Below, piece by piece: positions 36,937 through 47,851 of a stretch of DNA of 64,000 nt. The DNA comes from Camellia lanceoleosa. Its lineage: Eukaryota > Streptophyta > Magnoliopsida > Ericales > Theaceae. The notes beneath the pieces were generated by a model, which had not been told where the DNA came from, made no database searches, and was given only the letters and a program-made list of their open reading frames with translations. Position numbers and translations under genes: made by a program. Position 1 is the first letter of the stretch, and each line of letters starts with the position of its first letter. Where the stretch lies: contig CM045762.1 of assembly GCA_025200525.1 (NCBI GenBank), forward strand, positions 90,896,717-90,960,716, written 5' to 3'.

Positions 36937-38317
36937 CCACCCTAGTTCAAAGTTTTTGAGTCTAGTCTTTGGTGTGTTCATCCTGAGGTGAGTTGAGCTT
37001 TCTTCCAAGTAAAGAGAAAACCTAAGGGTAGTGAGGCTTTCCCTATTATGGTTCTGCTCTTTAAAAGGCTAGTATTTTCTTTGTTTTTCATTATTATTTT
37101 TCATTTTCTGTCTTTATTTTTAGTCATATTAAGCATATGACCCATTGTGGCATCGAGTTTTTTATTATTGTTTATTTGATCACTTAGCCTATGTGGGAAA
37201 ATAATAAAAGATCCATGCAAGCTATATGTTAGATCTTAGTGGGATTTGATAAAATGCTTTTTGGCCGAATCTTTAACAATCTCGTGGTATAATGATAATA
37301 TGAAAGTTATAAGCCCGTCACACCTACTCTATAATCCCAAGGACCGGTTGTGCTTACATTACCAAATACTTTTTTAGATTATCAGGAATGAAATAGGATA
37401 AAGGGGTGTATTTCCTAGGGTTTTAGGATGCCTTGATTGTAATAGTGATGTCTGTTCAACTCCATTCTTCCTCATTTATACTTGAATTTGCGGAAGCTCA
37501 CAAGGAGTTTTTCGTAGTTTTGAAAAATGAAGGAATCCTCTCAAGATCAACAAGGATACCATCAGAGTGTCTCTGATGTTCTGAATATAGTGGTGAAACT
37601 GTTTGCCACAACAATGCCTCGATCTTTGCGTTCTGGTGGTCAAAAGTTCTACTTTTGGGTCTCAAATTGATTATCAAATATTTTATGAGCCAGTTAGAAT
37701 AAGAATATAGTAGGGAGAGGAATTTTCCTGAACGCTTATTTGGTGACTCAGTGGTTCAAGAAATGACAATATTACCTTGATGTTGTCTTTGATTAGTTAT
37801 GACACTTCCAAAGGTTCTTGATATTTGGATGCAATGGTGACATATGTTTAACTTGAATCCCTTCTAAGTTTGCATTCATGCTTCTAGTAAGTCCTTATTA
37901 GATTTTACCTGTCTTGCTCCATACTTATTATTCTTGGAGAGGCTGTATTCTATATCTTTGTTGAATCGATTGGATAAGTGCCCTGGACTCTGGCTGGGTG
38001 ATCTTGGGAAAGCTATCCTTCAGTGGAATAGAAGCAAAACGTCTCTTTATATAGAGAGGGCAAAAATGGGGTGTCAAGAGACTTCTTTATCAAATAAGAT
38101 TTCAATGGATTTCAAGTAACTAATTAGTGTTTTGAAATTCTTAATATGCTCAATTGCTACTCCTTATTCAAATATTTTCAAGTGGTTAACTTCATTATCA
38201 GATGGACTTTGTTCATGGTTGAAGGTTTCTCAAACATCCGTGACAAGGCAACTATCAAACTTTTAGTTGTATTCTCAGTGTGAATGTTGAATATGGTTGA
38301 TACTGTAAGGGATAGCC
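36937..38317. other. Unexplained stretch right of the Ogre-type LTR
   Basis: About 1.4 kb lie between the LTR end and the Copia gag remnant. There is no convincing coding frame. A 61-codon frame at 37934 has no recognisable domain. GGCAAAAATGGGGTGTC near 38060 resembles the complement of an Ogre-type LTR start but without TCTACA. It is not alignable by eye with copy 2, so it may be flanking DNA or the remains of another element. Confidence 0.4.
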
Positions 38318-38493
38318 TTACCATATCGATTCTTTTTTATCGAGTAACTCCCGCTCACCAATTTTCACCTTTTTCAGCTTCTTCACTACTCTTGCGAGAG
38401 CAAAACAAAGATCCTTTTGATAGAGATAATCTTCTATTTGCATCTTCCACAATTTGAAGTTTGAATTGTTGAATTTTTTTGTCTTCATCTTGA
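38318..38493 (-). pseudogene. Copia gag start, truncated
   Basis: On the minus strand, 36 bases past the primer site, an ATG at about 38493 opens a frame reading KFNNSNFKLWKMQIEDYLYQ KDL, then RVVKKLKKVKIGERELLDK. The F-x-x-x-N-F-x-x-W-K-x-x-x-x-D-x-L pattern is the start of Copia gag polyproteins. The frame is lost by 38318 and no pol follows, so the element is truncated to the left. Confidence 0.85.
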
Positions 38494-38528
38494 TTTTATT
38501 CACTATTGATCTTGCTCTAGGAACGAAT

Positions 38529-38540
38529 GCTTTGATACCA
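38529..38540 (-). promoter_or_regulatory. Copia primer-binding site (initiator tRNA-Met type)
   Basis: The minus strand reads TGGTATCAAAGC, one base different from the canonical TGGTATCAGAGC, two bases inside the LTR end. It fixes the orientation of the Copia remnant. Confidence 0.85.
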
Positions 38541-38542
38541 CT

Positions 38543-39048
38543 TGTTATAGTATATACAATCAATACCAAACTCCAGGACTTGAGCAAACAAACGCACATA
38601 ATAATTCTAGAATGGAGAAGTAGATGAAGAGAAATATCAAACTCATAAAGCAGTGCAAGCGATTTACGTGGTTCACCCAAATTTAAGGGCTACGTCCACG
38701 GGGTCACTATGGTTTCACTAAGATGAATATAAAAGAAGTTACAAGATTCTTACACTTAATCTCACAAACTCTCTCTTCACAATGATCTCTCTTTATTGTG
38801 TATCTCTCACTAAGATCACAAAACTTATAACTAATGAAGCTATAAGGCTATTTATAGTGCTAATCAAAAATCCAAATCCAAACCAAGATGGAAACACAAA
38901 CCCAAACCAAACCAACAAGGAAAATCAAAACCAATAATTGAAAGCAATTTAGAAAGCTGAAAACTAAACAAAACACCAATTTCCATTTGTGCTTATTCCC
39001 AGTCTTTTTCCAAGCTCCGCCAACAACACATCTAATAGTTGTATAACA
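38543..39048 (-). repeat. Copia 5' LTR, 506 bp
   Basis: Plus-strand ends are TGTTATAGTATATAC and GTTGTATAACA, giving TGTTATAC...CTATAACA on the minus strand. The primer site and gag start follow on the left. The right flank is ATTAT; the matching left flank is lost because the element is truncated. CTATTTATAG near 38850 is the likely promoter box on the minus strand. Confidence 0.85.
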
Positions 39049-39050
39049 AT

Positions 39051-39150
39051 TATATGAACTTATCTTTATTTCAAATTAAGAAAAAAATCATTACAAAACT
39101 TGGTTGTAATGATTTTTTTCTTAATTTGAAATAAAAAAAATTTCATATGC
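39051..39150. repeat. Near-perfect foldback of about 32 bp arms
   Basis: The arm TTATTTCAAATTAAGAAAAA followed by AATCATTACAA is mirrored, after a 7-bp loop AACTTGG, by TTGTAATGATT then TTTTTCTTAATTTGAAATAA. The match continues less exactly outwards to ATATGAA and TTCATAT. It sits between the Copia LTR and the LRR gene stop. It is either a tiny MITE or a hairpin at the gene 3' end. Confidence 0.85.
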
Positions 39151-39164
39151 TTATTTTTCAACCA

Positions 39165-39248
39165 TTAAATGAAATAATGGAGGTCATCCGCAACAACCAT
39201 GCAATTGAGAGAATCTAGATTCGCCATGTTTGCTTCATCATTAGATTC
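39165..39248 (-). CDS. Probable terminal exon of the LRR gene, copy 2
   Basis: After an acceptor reading CATTTTAG the minus strand encodes ESNDEANMANLDSLNCMVVA DDLHYFI and then TAA at 39165-39167. The phase is 0, matching the preceding exon (39403-39471, ending AAAG before GTAACC), and the intron between them is about 150 bases and AT-rich with a TA microsatellite. I recognise no domain in these 27 residues. The call rests on splice signals, phase and position. Confidence 0.5.
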   Translation of the reverse strand, partial: ESNDEANMANLDSLNCMVVADDLHYFI

Positions 39249-39402
39249 CTAAAATGAAAGGAAGTGAATTACATATAAATGGAAGAGAATATATATATAT
39301 ATATATATAAGAAGCATCAATTGAGTAGTTTCTAATAATTATTTCAAAATACAGAATTTATCAAATGATCAAATCTATTAACCATAAATCTGATTTGGTT
39401 AC

Positions 39403-39471
39403 CTTTGCTTTCAGAAGCAGTTGCTTTAAATCGTCATCAAGAAATTTATCCTTCAACTCTGGAAACGCAAC
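39403..39471 (-). CDS. Small LRR-gene exon, copy 2 (23 codons)
   Basis: Encoded on the minus strand is VAFPELKDKFLDDDLKQLLL and three more residues, after a GGTAG acceptor and before GTAACC. It has the same length and phase as the copy 1 exon at 22-90, with one residue changed (V for I). The conservation of frame and splice sites between the copies supports a real exon. Its upstream intron is about 17 kb because it holds two MULE-like insertions. Confidence 0.65.
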
Positions 39472-42087
39472 CTACCAAAATTCATTTTATCATTTTGGTT
39501 AGTAACTAAATGAAGTTGGGTTGTTGAATAAAATTTTAACTCTACGATGATAGGATGAGTCATATTTGTGATATTAGATCAGCTTAAAATTCACATTATC
39601 ACCATTGATATAAAAACAAAAAAAAAGGTTGTTATAGGATGTTATGGTATGTGTAATACAAGAACGATAGAAGGAACATTTTCATGGAGAAACAAAATAA
39701 CTTCAATAATAGAGAAATAAACAAAACTAATAGAAAATTACTTTTTTACTCAAACTTTTTCCTTTAAAAGTTGCATTCAATTTTGATGTGAAAGGACAAA
39801 AATGCCCTTGATAGAATTAACCCTATATTTTTATAAACATGCTATGGACTGATATAGATCCTTTTATCCGATTGCCATCATGGACTAGTCTGGCACCCTT
39901 CGCCTATCACCATCATGGACAAATTGAAACCTACTCGTCATCTATTTTCTTGCTAATATACCTACATATCTTGTGGATTTGAAGAATTCAATTCTTCAAA
40001 TTTTTGGTGGTTGATTGGGTAACGGTGGTTGGGTGTCGGTTAATTGGCTATTGGTTGACTAGGTGAGGGTGGTGGTGGTTGATTGATTAGCAATTGGGCC
40101 GTAGGGGATACATGTGGTGCTTGATCAAGGTGGTAGTGTCTAGTTGAGGTGGTGCATGTGGTGGCTAAAAAAAGAAGGAAAATGAGAAAAAGAACAGAGA
40201 TGGGAGCTAGTGTCCATGGTGGTTAATTGTGGTCGATTTTAAGGATATTAGGCATGTCTATTTGATTTTAAGAATGTAATATCCATTATTATTTGGATGT
40301 AGCTAATAATCGAATATAAGAATAATGACGGGTGAAGTAGACATTTTAGTATGATAATGCTGACTTCATCAATTTTCATCCGTGGGATTAATAATTATTT
40401 CTACATTTGTTAATAGGCCGCAGTATATCTAAATACTTACACAAGTTGGACAGTTTAAATATAAAAATTTAAAATTGAAGGGTCATATTGAACTTAAACA
40501 AAATGAAGAGTTTAAATAGAAGAACTAGAAGTTCTAGCATTACATGAAAAATTAAAATAAAATTGAAAACATAAGTTATAATTTGTCCAATATAAAAAAC
40601 CAATTTATACATGGACAAATTACGACAATGGTCCCTACCCCTATATTTTACTCCTTGTATAATTTTGATCCTTACACTATCAATTGACTCAATTTTGATC
40701 GTTAATTTTAGATTTTATTTTAATTTGGTACAATTAATAATATTGTTAGTGTTTTTCAATTGAAATTATCACTAAATTGATTCAGATTAATTAACTGAGT
40801 TGAGCAAATAATTTTATTCTTAAAAATATGATATGTGATACTTGTGTGCGTATTTTTCATTAAAAAAAATGCTAAAAGTTGTAATCAATTGGACCATTAA
40901 AACAAATTTATAAATTCAGAATAAAAATTGAGTCAATTAAAAGTATAAGACAAATGATGTAATAGGTAAAGTACAGAGACTAGGTTCAAGTTCAAGAAAA
41001 AGTATTTTAAAGTTGATAACGAGAGGAACTATGTTATGCATTATGAAATGCAATCACCATGTTTTGCTGTATAGAGTTGACTTTTCAGAAAATTATTATT
41101 ATTATTTGTTTTATTTTTTTAATATTTTAAGTATTTGTTTTATTTTTTAGATATACCTAATTTAAATACGCTTAAAAATATAATATTGGTGAATTTTAAA
41201 AAAAAAACTCACTAAACACAAAAAAATAAATAGATAAATAAATAAATTAAATTTCAATACATTTTTATATTTTGTTGTATTCAATAATTTTTTGTATAAT
41301 TTTTTTTTCACTTTAAAAATAAATTTATTAAATAGTTAAAATAATTATTAAAAATATAAAAATATGAATTGAAAACTCAAAATTTTATTTTTGAAAACTA
41401 AAACCAAACAGTGTGAATGCAATCCATTGCACCAAAACCAAAAACATAATTAGATATCTAGTTACGACCACATAGTTTAATTAGATATCTAGTTATGACC
41501 GCATAGTTTAATCAAACCAAACGTTTGTCAACTAAAAAAAAAAAAAAAAGATTAAACTCATTTTCTATAAATAAATACGAATTGACTAAGATTGAAATCA
41601 ACTAAGAATATTATATATGAATAAACTTATAATTCACATAAATATTTGTGCACATAATACTAATTTTTCTTAGGTGATATAGTTTATGTATTAATACTTG
41701 CATTTATATCATATACTCAAAATGTGATCATATAATTCATATTCTTCCAAATTCAGGGTCAAAGTGAAATTAGTTAGTAATCGTTGGTATTGAAACTCAA
41801 CAAGATCACCATAGTAAAACATGGTAAACAAATATTCTAATATCATGGATTATGCATGACTTATATCTAACCATCATCAAATATGAAAATCATGGTGAAA
41901 GTATGTAAAATCAGTAGGATTGCAAAGGTTTGCCTCTAGTTCATTCAAACAGACCAAAGAAAGTGGTACAAACTAGCAAAGGTAGAGTTATTGAATTGCT
42001 TTAGGTGGCGTAAGAACAGTTTGGGGTTGTTAGATTTAGATTTGAATCGGAGTTAGTGAGGCCTTGTTTGTCAACTATACATTTTAG
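39472..42087. repeat. Segmental duplication, copy 2, left arm (intron)
   Basis: It is collinear with 91-2935 of copy 1 apart from small indels and the MITE found only in copy 1. AT-rich intron with no coding signal of its own. Confidence 0.85.
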
Positions 42088-42204
42088 GGGAAAGTCTATA
42101 GTACATTTTGTTTAAAAAATGTATGGTACATCGAAAATTAATGGCTCAGATTGAGCCATATCATTAAAAGTGACCTGGTAAGCAGGTCACTTTTTATAGT
42201 TATG

Positions 42205-43540
42205 AGCCAAAATCATAGTTGTTCATAACTAAAATCAAATTAATCATAACTTAGTTATAAGCTCTCATCACTTATCTCATAACCATATCTCATAACCAGC
42301 ACCATTTTGTTGATAACCAATATCACATATTTTATAACTACACTCACATATCTCATAACTACATCTCATAACCAATATCCTTTAGCTCATAATCACACCA
42401 CTTTGATCATAACCACTATCACATATCTCATAACTATTAATTACATATGTCATAACTACTACTCATATAGCTCATAACCACATCTTATAACCAATTCCCA
42501 TAGCTCATAACCACATCTTATAACCAATCCCCCTTTGACTCATAACCAACATTACATATCTCATAATCAACACCCTTTTGCTCATAACCACATCACTTTG
42601 ATCATAACCAATATCACATATCTTATAACTAATAACCACATATCTCATAACCAAACACCCTTTTGACTCATAACTACATCACTTTGCTCATAACCAAAAT
42701 CACATATCTCATAATCAACAATCATATATCTCATAACCATTACCCACATATCTCATAACCAACACTCTTTGGCTCATAACTACAATCACTTATCTCATAA
42801 CTACAATCACATATCTCATAACTACATCTCATAACCAATATCCTTTAGCTCATAATCACACCACTCTGATCATAACCACTATCACATATCTCATAACTAT
42901 TAATCACATATCTCATAACTACCACTCATATAGCTCATAACCATATCTTATAACTAATCCCCATAGCTCATAACCACATCTTATAACCAATCTCCCTTTG
43001 ACTCATAACCAACATGACATATCTCATAATCAACACCCTTTTGCTCATAACCACATCACTTTGATCATAACTAATAACACATATCTTATAACTAATAATC
43101 ACATATCTCATAACCAAACACCATTTTGACTCATAACTACATCACTTTGCTCATAACCAAAATCACATATCTCATAATCAACAATCATATATCTCATAAC
43201 CATTACTCACATATCTCATAACCAACACTATTTGGCTCATAACTAACATCACATATATCATAACTACTAATCACATATCTCATAACACCCTTTGGCTCAT
43301 AGTCACACCACTTTGATCATAATTAACATCACATATCTCATAACCATTAGTCATATATTCATAATCAATACCCTTTGGCTCATAACTATACCACTTTACT
43401 TATAACCACTAATCACATATCTCATAACCAACATTCTTTGGCTCATAACCACACCACTTTACTCATAACCACTAATCACATATCTCATAACCAACATTCT
43501 TTGCCTCATAATCACACCACTTTACTCATAACTTTGTGAC
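42205..43540. repeat. CATAAC-rich array with a higher-order period near 463 bp
   Basis: Dozens of units of the form CTCATAACCA(N)ATCACATAT follow one another. Larger blocks repeat: ACCAATATCCTTTAGCTCAT starts at 42371 and again at 42834, giving a period of 463. The complement of the right end of the element (53480-53640) shows the same TCATAAC units in shorter form, so the array is a subterminal repeat that has expanded on one side. Confidence 0.88.
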
Positions 43541-43555
43541 TTGATTACAATATTA

Positions 43556-45565
43556 TGGTCTGTTTGGTAACTATTCTGTTTTTAGTTTTCAGTTTATATT
43601 TATAAAAATTTTAAAAACTGTCATAAAAACTTGTTTGATAATTTTTTTTGGTTTATAAGGTGTCGTTTGATAACACTTACGTTTTCAGTTTTCTGTTTAT
43701 ATTTACAAAAATTTTAAAAACTCAAATAAAAACTTGTTTGGTAAAATTTTTGATTTATAAATCAGTGGTCTCAGTTTATAAATTTGTCCAAAAAATGAAA
43801 ACATAAAAAATATGTTTCTGTTTTGAGTTTTGAGTTTTTTTTTTTTTTTTTTTTTACCACCCAACACTAACCACCACCCGCCACCATTTTCCACCACTGT
43901 CTTCCGCCACTACCAGCCACCACCCACCCCCACCACTCACCACCCACCGCCACCACCACCCACCACCACGCTACCATCACCCACCACCACCACCCACCGC
44001 CACCCACCACCACCACCACCCACCTCACCACCACCACCACCACCCACTTGCCTGCCACCATTCACACCACCCACCACCATCTACTACCACCACCACCACC
44101 ACCCACTTGCCACCACCACCATCACCCACCACCACCACCATCCACCACCGACACCACCACCACCACCACCACCGCCACCACCCACCCACTACCACCACCC
44201 ATTACCACCCCACCGCCACCCACCCGCCATCACCACTACCACCACCCACTCGCTACCACCCACCACACGCCACCATTTTTCCACCACCGCCTTCCGCCAC
44301 CACCCCTACCACCACCACTCACCACCCACCACCCACCACCACCACCACCACCACCACCACCCACCACCTGCACCCACCGGCCACCACTCACTACCACCAC
44401 CCACTCACCACCACCACCCACCGCCCACCCGCCACCACCATCATTACCACCATTCACCACCCGCTACCACCACCCGCCACCCACTTGCCACCACCATCAC
44501 CATCACCCACTTGCCACCACCATCCACCACCCACACCACCACCACCACCACCACCAACACCCGCCACCCACACACCACTACCACCATCCACCACCACCAC
44601 CACCACCACCACCCACCGGCCACCACCACCACCACCCACTGCCACCACCCACCACCACCCACCCACCATCACCACCCACACCACCCACCACCACCACCCA
44701 CTGCCACCACCACTACCACCACCACCACCACCACCACCACCACCACACCCACCACCCACCACCACCACCATCACCACCACCCACCACCATCCGGCCACCA
44801 CCACCACCACTACCCACTCCACTACCACCCGCCACCACCACCACTCACCACCCACCACCACCACCACCGTCACCACTTTCCACCACCGCCACCGCACACT
44901 TGCCATTTCTCATTCTTTTTTATATTTTTAATTTTTTTTAAACATTTTGTTAATTACTAAACACGTTTGTAGTTTATGTTTTTCTAAAAAGAAACAAAAA
45001 TCAGTTTATAAATTTTTTGTAAATATAAACTGAAAACGTAAACGTTACCAAACACAACCTAAATGATTGTTTCAGTTTATAAATTTGAGGAAAAAACGTA
45101 AACTCAAAAAATGAGTTTACATTTTCAGTTTTCAATTTTTTTTTCAATTAATTTATTTTCAATTATTTTTTTCAAATGATTTTTTTTGAAATAATTTTTT
45201 TTTCAAATAAATATTTTTTTAATTATTATTTTTCAAATAATTATTTTTCAATTAACTTTTTTTTTCAAATAATTTTTTTTTCAATTATTTTTTCAATTAA
45301 TTATTTTTTTCAATTATTTTTTTAATTAATTTTTTTCAATTATAATATGTGTGATCCCATTGTTATAAATAATAAAAATAAATATAAATATTTTAGGCTT
45401 GAACAAACATATTTTTAGTTTATATTTTTAAAATTTTGTAAACATTTGTTGAAACCAAACGCGTTTGTAATTTATGTTTTTCTAAAAATAAACAAAAACC
45501 AATTTATAAAATTTTTGTAAACATAAACAAAAAACGTAAACGTTACCAAATACTGCTTTATAGTT
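43556..45565. mobile_element. Nested inverted-repeat element enclosing a CCA island
   Basis: Two pairs of inverted ends bracket the island. The inner pair is GTTTGATAACACTTACGTTT near 43672 against, on the complement, GTTTGGTAACGTTTACGTTT ending near 45057. The outer pair begins CTGTTTGGTAACTATTCTG near 43559 and has its complement near 45565. Poly-T and TTTTTCAAT runs fill the right side. This looks like a MITE family inserted twice or into itself. The target duplications are not clear by eye. Confidence 0.6.
43855..44890. repeat. CCA/CCACCA simple-repeat island, about 1.0 kb
   Basis: Plus-strand sequence is almost only C and A with scattered T and G, built from CCACCACCACCCA words. All three forward frames are open for hundreds of codons (Pro, Thr, His), and the complement reads Gly, Val, Trp. 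This is the signature of a repeat, not a gene. The C-rich strand makes the complement rich in GGTGG and potentially able to form unusual structures. Confidence 0.92.
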
Positions 45566-46561
45566 TCTAAAATTTTGTCTATTATGTTTACGCCAATTTA
45601 TGGTGTGATTATACATTTTGTAATTGATGAGTAAAATATTTTTTTTTATTAATTTTACTTAATAAAAATATATGAGAATTTATATTAAAAATAAATAAAA
45701 AAAAATTTAAGTATAAATTGATAAAATTATAAATTAATAATTTATTTTTTAATGGGAATAGTTTCACATTACCTCCCAATTTATGAATTATGATTTATTT
45801 TTATTTTTTTCATATTTTTCTGTCTTTACATACCCAAAATGAAGGCGTCAAAAAAAATTTCTGATTTAGCGCCTAAACTTTTCAACTCCCTTTGTGCCCT
45901 AATCTATTCTTTCACAAAGCTGTAACATAGAACCTCCATGAGTGGATACTCCACCGTGAGGACAGTTCATCCACCACCGTGAGTTCATCCTCCACCGTGA
46001 GGACGGTTCATCATCCACACTGTGAGTTTATCCTGCACCGACATCAAGCTACAGCACCATCGTGAGTTTTAGGTCAGTTTGTTGTCTCTGTTTCTCTTTC
46101 TCTACCCCTCTCTCTTTCTCCCTCTTCAGGTCTCTGGGTTTCTCATTCTCTACCTTCACTCTTTCTTTGAACGTTTTTGCGTAAATGGAATTCATTGTTA
46201 AGATGAGATTAAAGTCATTCCGTTCGTTAATTCTAACATCTCCAAGACTTCTCTACTTTAAAGGGTTCAATGAACAACTTGAATGATTTTAATTTGGGGA
46301 AAAAATATAGAAGACAGAATGCTTAACATGTTATGTATTTTGATTATGATATTCATATTCTACCCAATATAATCATTGAAGTGAATGAATTGTTGGTGAT
46401 TCTACACACAGTAAAGTCTCATGCTTCTGATTATGGGTCTGCTAGGTGTTTGATAAAATGCCACAATGGCTAGTTTTTTCTTTATTGTTTTGTTTTTTGT
46501 TTTGCATTTCACATCCTTGGTTCTTGTAATGAATGATAAATGATAATGATGTCCCTGCTAG
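45566..46561. other. Sequence upstream of the sirtuin exons, no clear gene
   Basis: The first 300 bases are AT-rich. TCCACCGTGAG is repeated four times between 45947 and 46025. A CT-rich leader follows at 46080-46160. A short open frame at 46184-46289 (MEFIVKMRLKSFRSLILTSP) is not recognisable. The remaining SRT2 exons were not found here, so the captured fragment probably starts within an SRT2 intron. Confidence 0.5.
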
Positions 46562-47851
46562 ATTTGAATTATTTGAATTATTTGAGATAGATGAGAAATT
46601 TTGGGAGGAAGGTCTTCAAATCCCAACTTGCCAGAAATGCAATGGAGTGCTCAAACCTGACGTAATACATTTAACTTTTAATATATGTATTTGCAGTGTT
46701 TCCGTTTGCTTTCTTGGAGGGTGCTTATAATTCTCACCCTGAAAGAAGAATATCATTTGGTATGATTGTAGGTGATGTTGAAAAGATATGCACACTGAAT
46801 AGCCAATACCTGCTGATCAAACCCTTATATCTGTCTATTGCTTTACATATTAAAACCTTAGACACCCATTGTTCTTTGTAAAAAAGAAAAGGGAACTGTT
46901 ACCTCAGATGCATTTTAGAGGACAACATACACATACTGATCTCTTAACCTTCCTGCGTAGCGAAGTTGCATATGCTTTGATATCGATATTATGTTGAGTT
47001 GTGATACCAAAGAAAGAAATGTGGAGTAGAACTTCCTTTGGTTATGGTCTCATTGTCTTAATTTGTCATTGATTCAAATTATTTTTGTTCCACTGACAAA
47101 GAGGATCTATAATTTTTTATTGAATTGTATGGTTAGTACGATTTCTTTGTAGTTTCTCTTGGTTTTATATCATTGCATTTAGCTTCTCTGCGCACACACT
47201 TCCTTGAACTACATAAAAAAATATATCCCGAGGTAATCCCTTAGATGCTTGTATGTATTTGATAATTTTGAAGGTTGTCTTCTTCGGCGATAATGTCCCC
47301 AAGGATAGAGCTGATAAAGCAATGGAATCTGCAAAAGAATGTGATGCTTTCCTTGTTCTTGGATCAGCTCTCATGACCATGTCTGCTTTCAGACTTGTTA
47401 GGTACAAAATGTTGTTGCTTTTCTTTTCCTCTAATGGGTCTGTTACCAGATAAGCTTTATGTATGAAAAAAATTTGGATTAAATTTACCTTGGAAAAATT
47501 GAATATCATATCTAATCTGAGGAAAATTTAAGAGAGTAATGTATACAGTATTTTCCTCCAAATTATTGATAATCTCTGGTTGATATGGCTTTTCAAATTG
47601 ATTTTACAGAGCTGCTCATGAGGCAGGTGCTGCTACTGCAATTGTAAATGTAGGTGTGACCCGGGCTGATATTTTGTGCCCTTAAAAATCAATGCTCGAC
47701 TCGGAGAGGTCTGGTTCCTTGGAATTACTTTAGCAGCAAGTTCTTCGCAACTGGTGTGATAGCTTATCTGATCATAAAATCGCTTTGTTTGTTGGTGCAG
47801 ATACTGCCAAGATTGCTTGATTTTGGTTCCCTTAGCATTCCTGCTCTCTAG
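46562..47851 (+). pseudogene. SRT2: SRT2-type sirtuin (NAD-dependent deacylase), last four exons
   Basis: Four exons are visible. Exon 46562-46661 reads EIDEKFWEEG then IPTCQKCNGVLKPD, with the second zinc Cys pair. Exon 47274-47401 reads VVFFGDNVPKDRADKAMESA then DAFLVLGSALMTMSAFRLVR with the NAD-binding GS motif. Exon 47610-47708 reads AAHEAGAATAIVNVGVTRAD. Exon 47801-47851 reads ILPRLLDFGSLSIPAL and stop. All introns are GT-AG. One base is missing after RAD in exon three, so the frame breaks before the PLKINARLGE segment, which is still present in the next frame. The catalytic His half is absent. Plant SRT2 acts in mitochondria; this copy is a fragment. Confidence 0.9.

Noticed and set aside
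42205..43540. Possible CRISPR-like or centromeric satellite array
   Set aside because: Units are short, variable and without unique spacers, and the array is confined between the ends of one inserted element.
43830..44960. A 376-codon open frame rich in Pro, Thr and His, and other long frames on both strands
   Set aside because: All frames are open because the sequence is a CCA simple repeat. There is no domain, no codon bias and no splice or start context.
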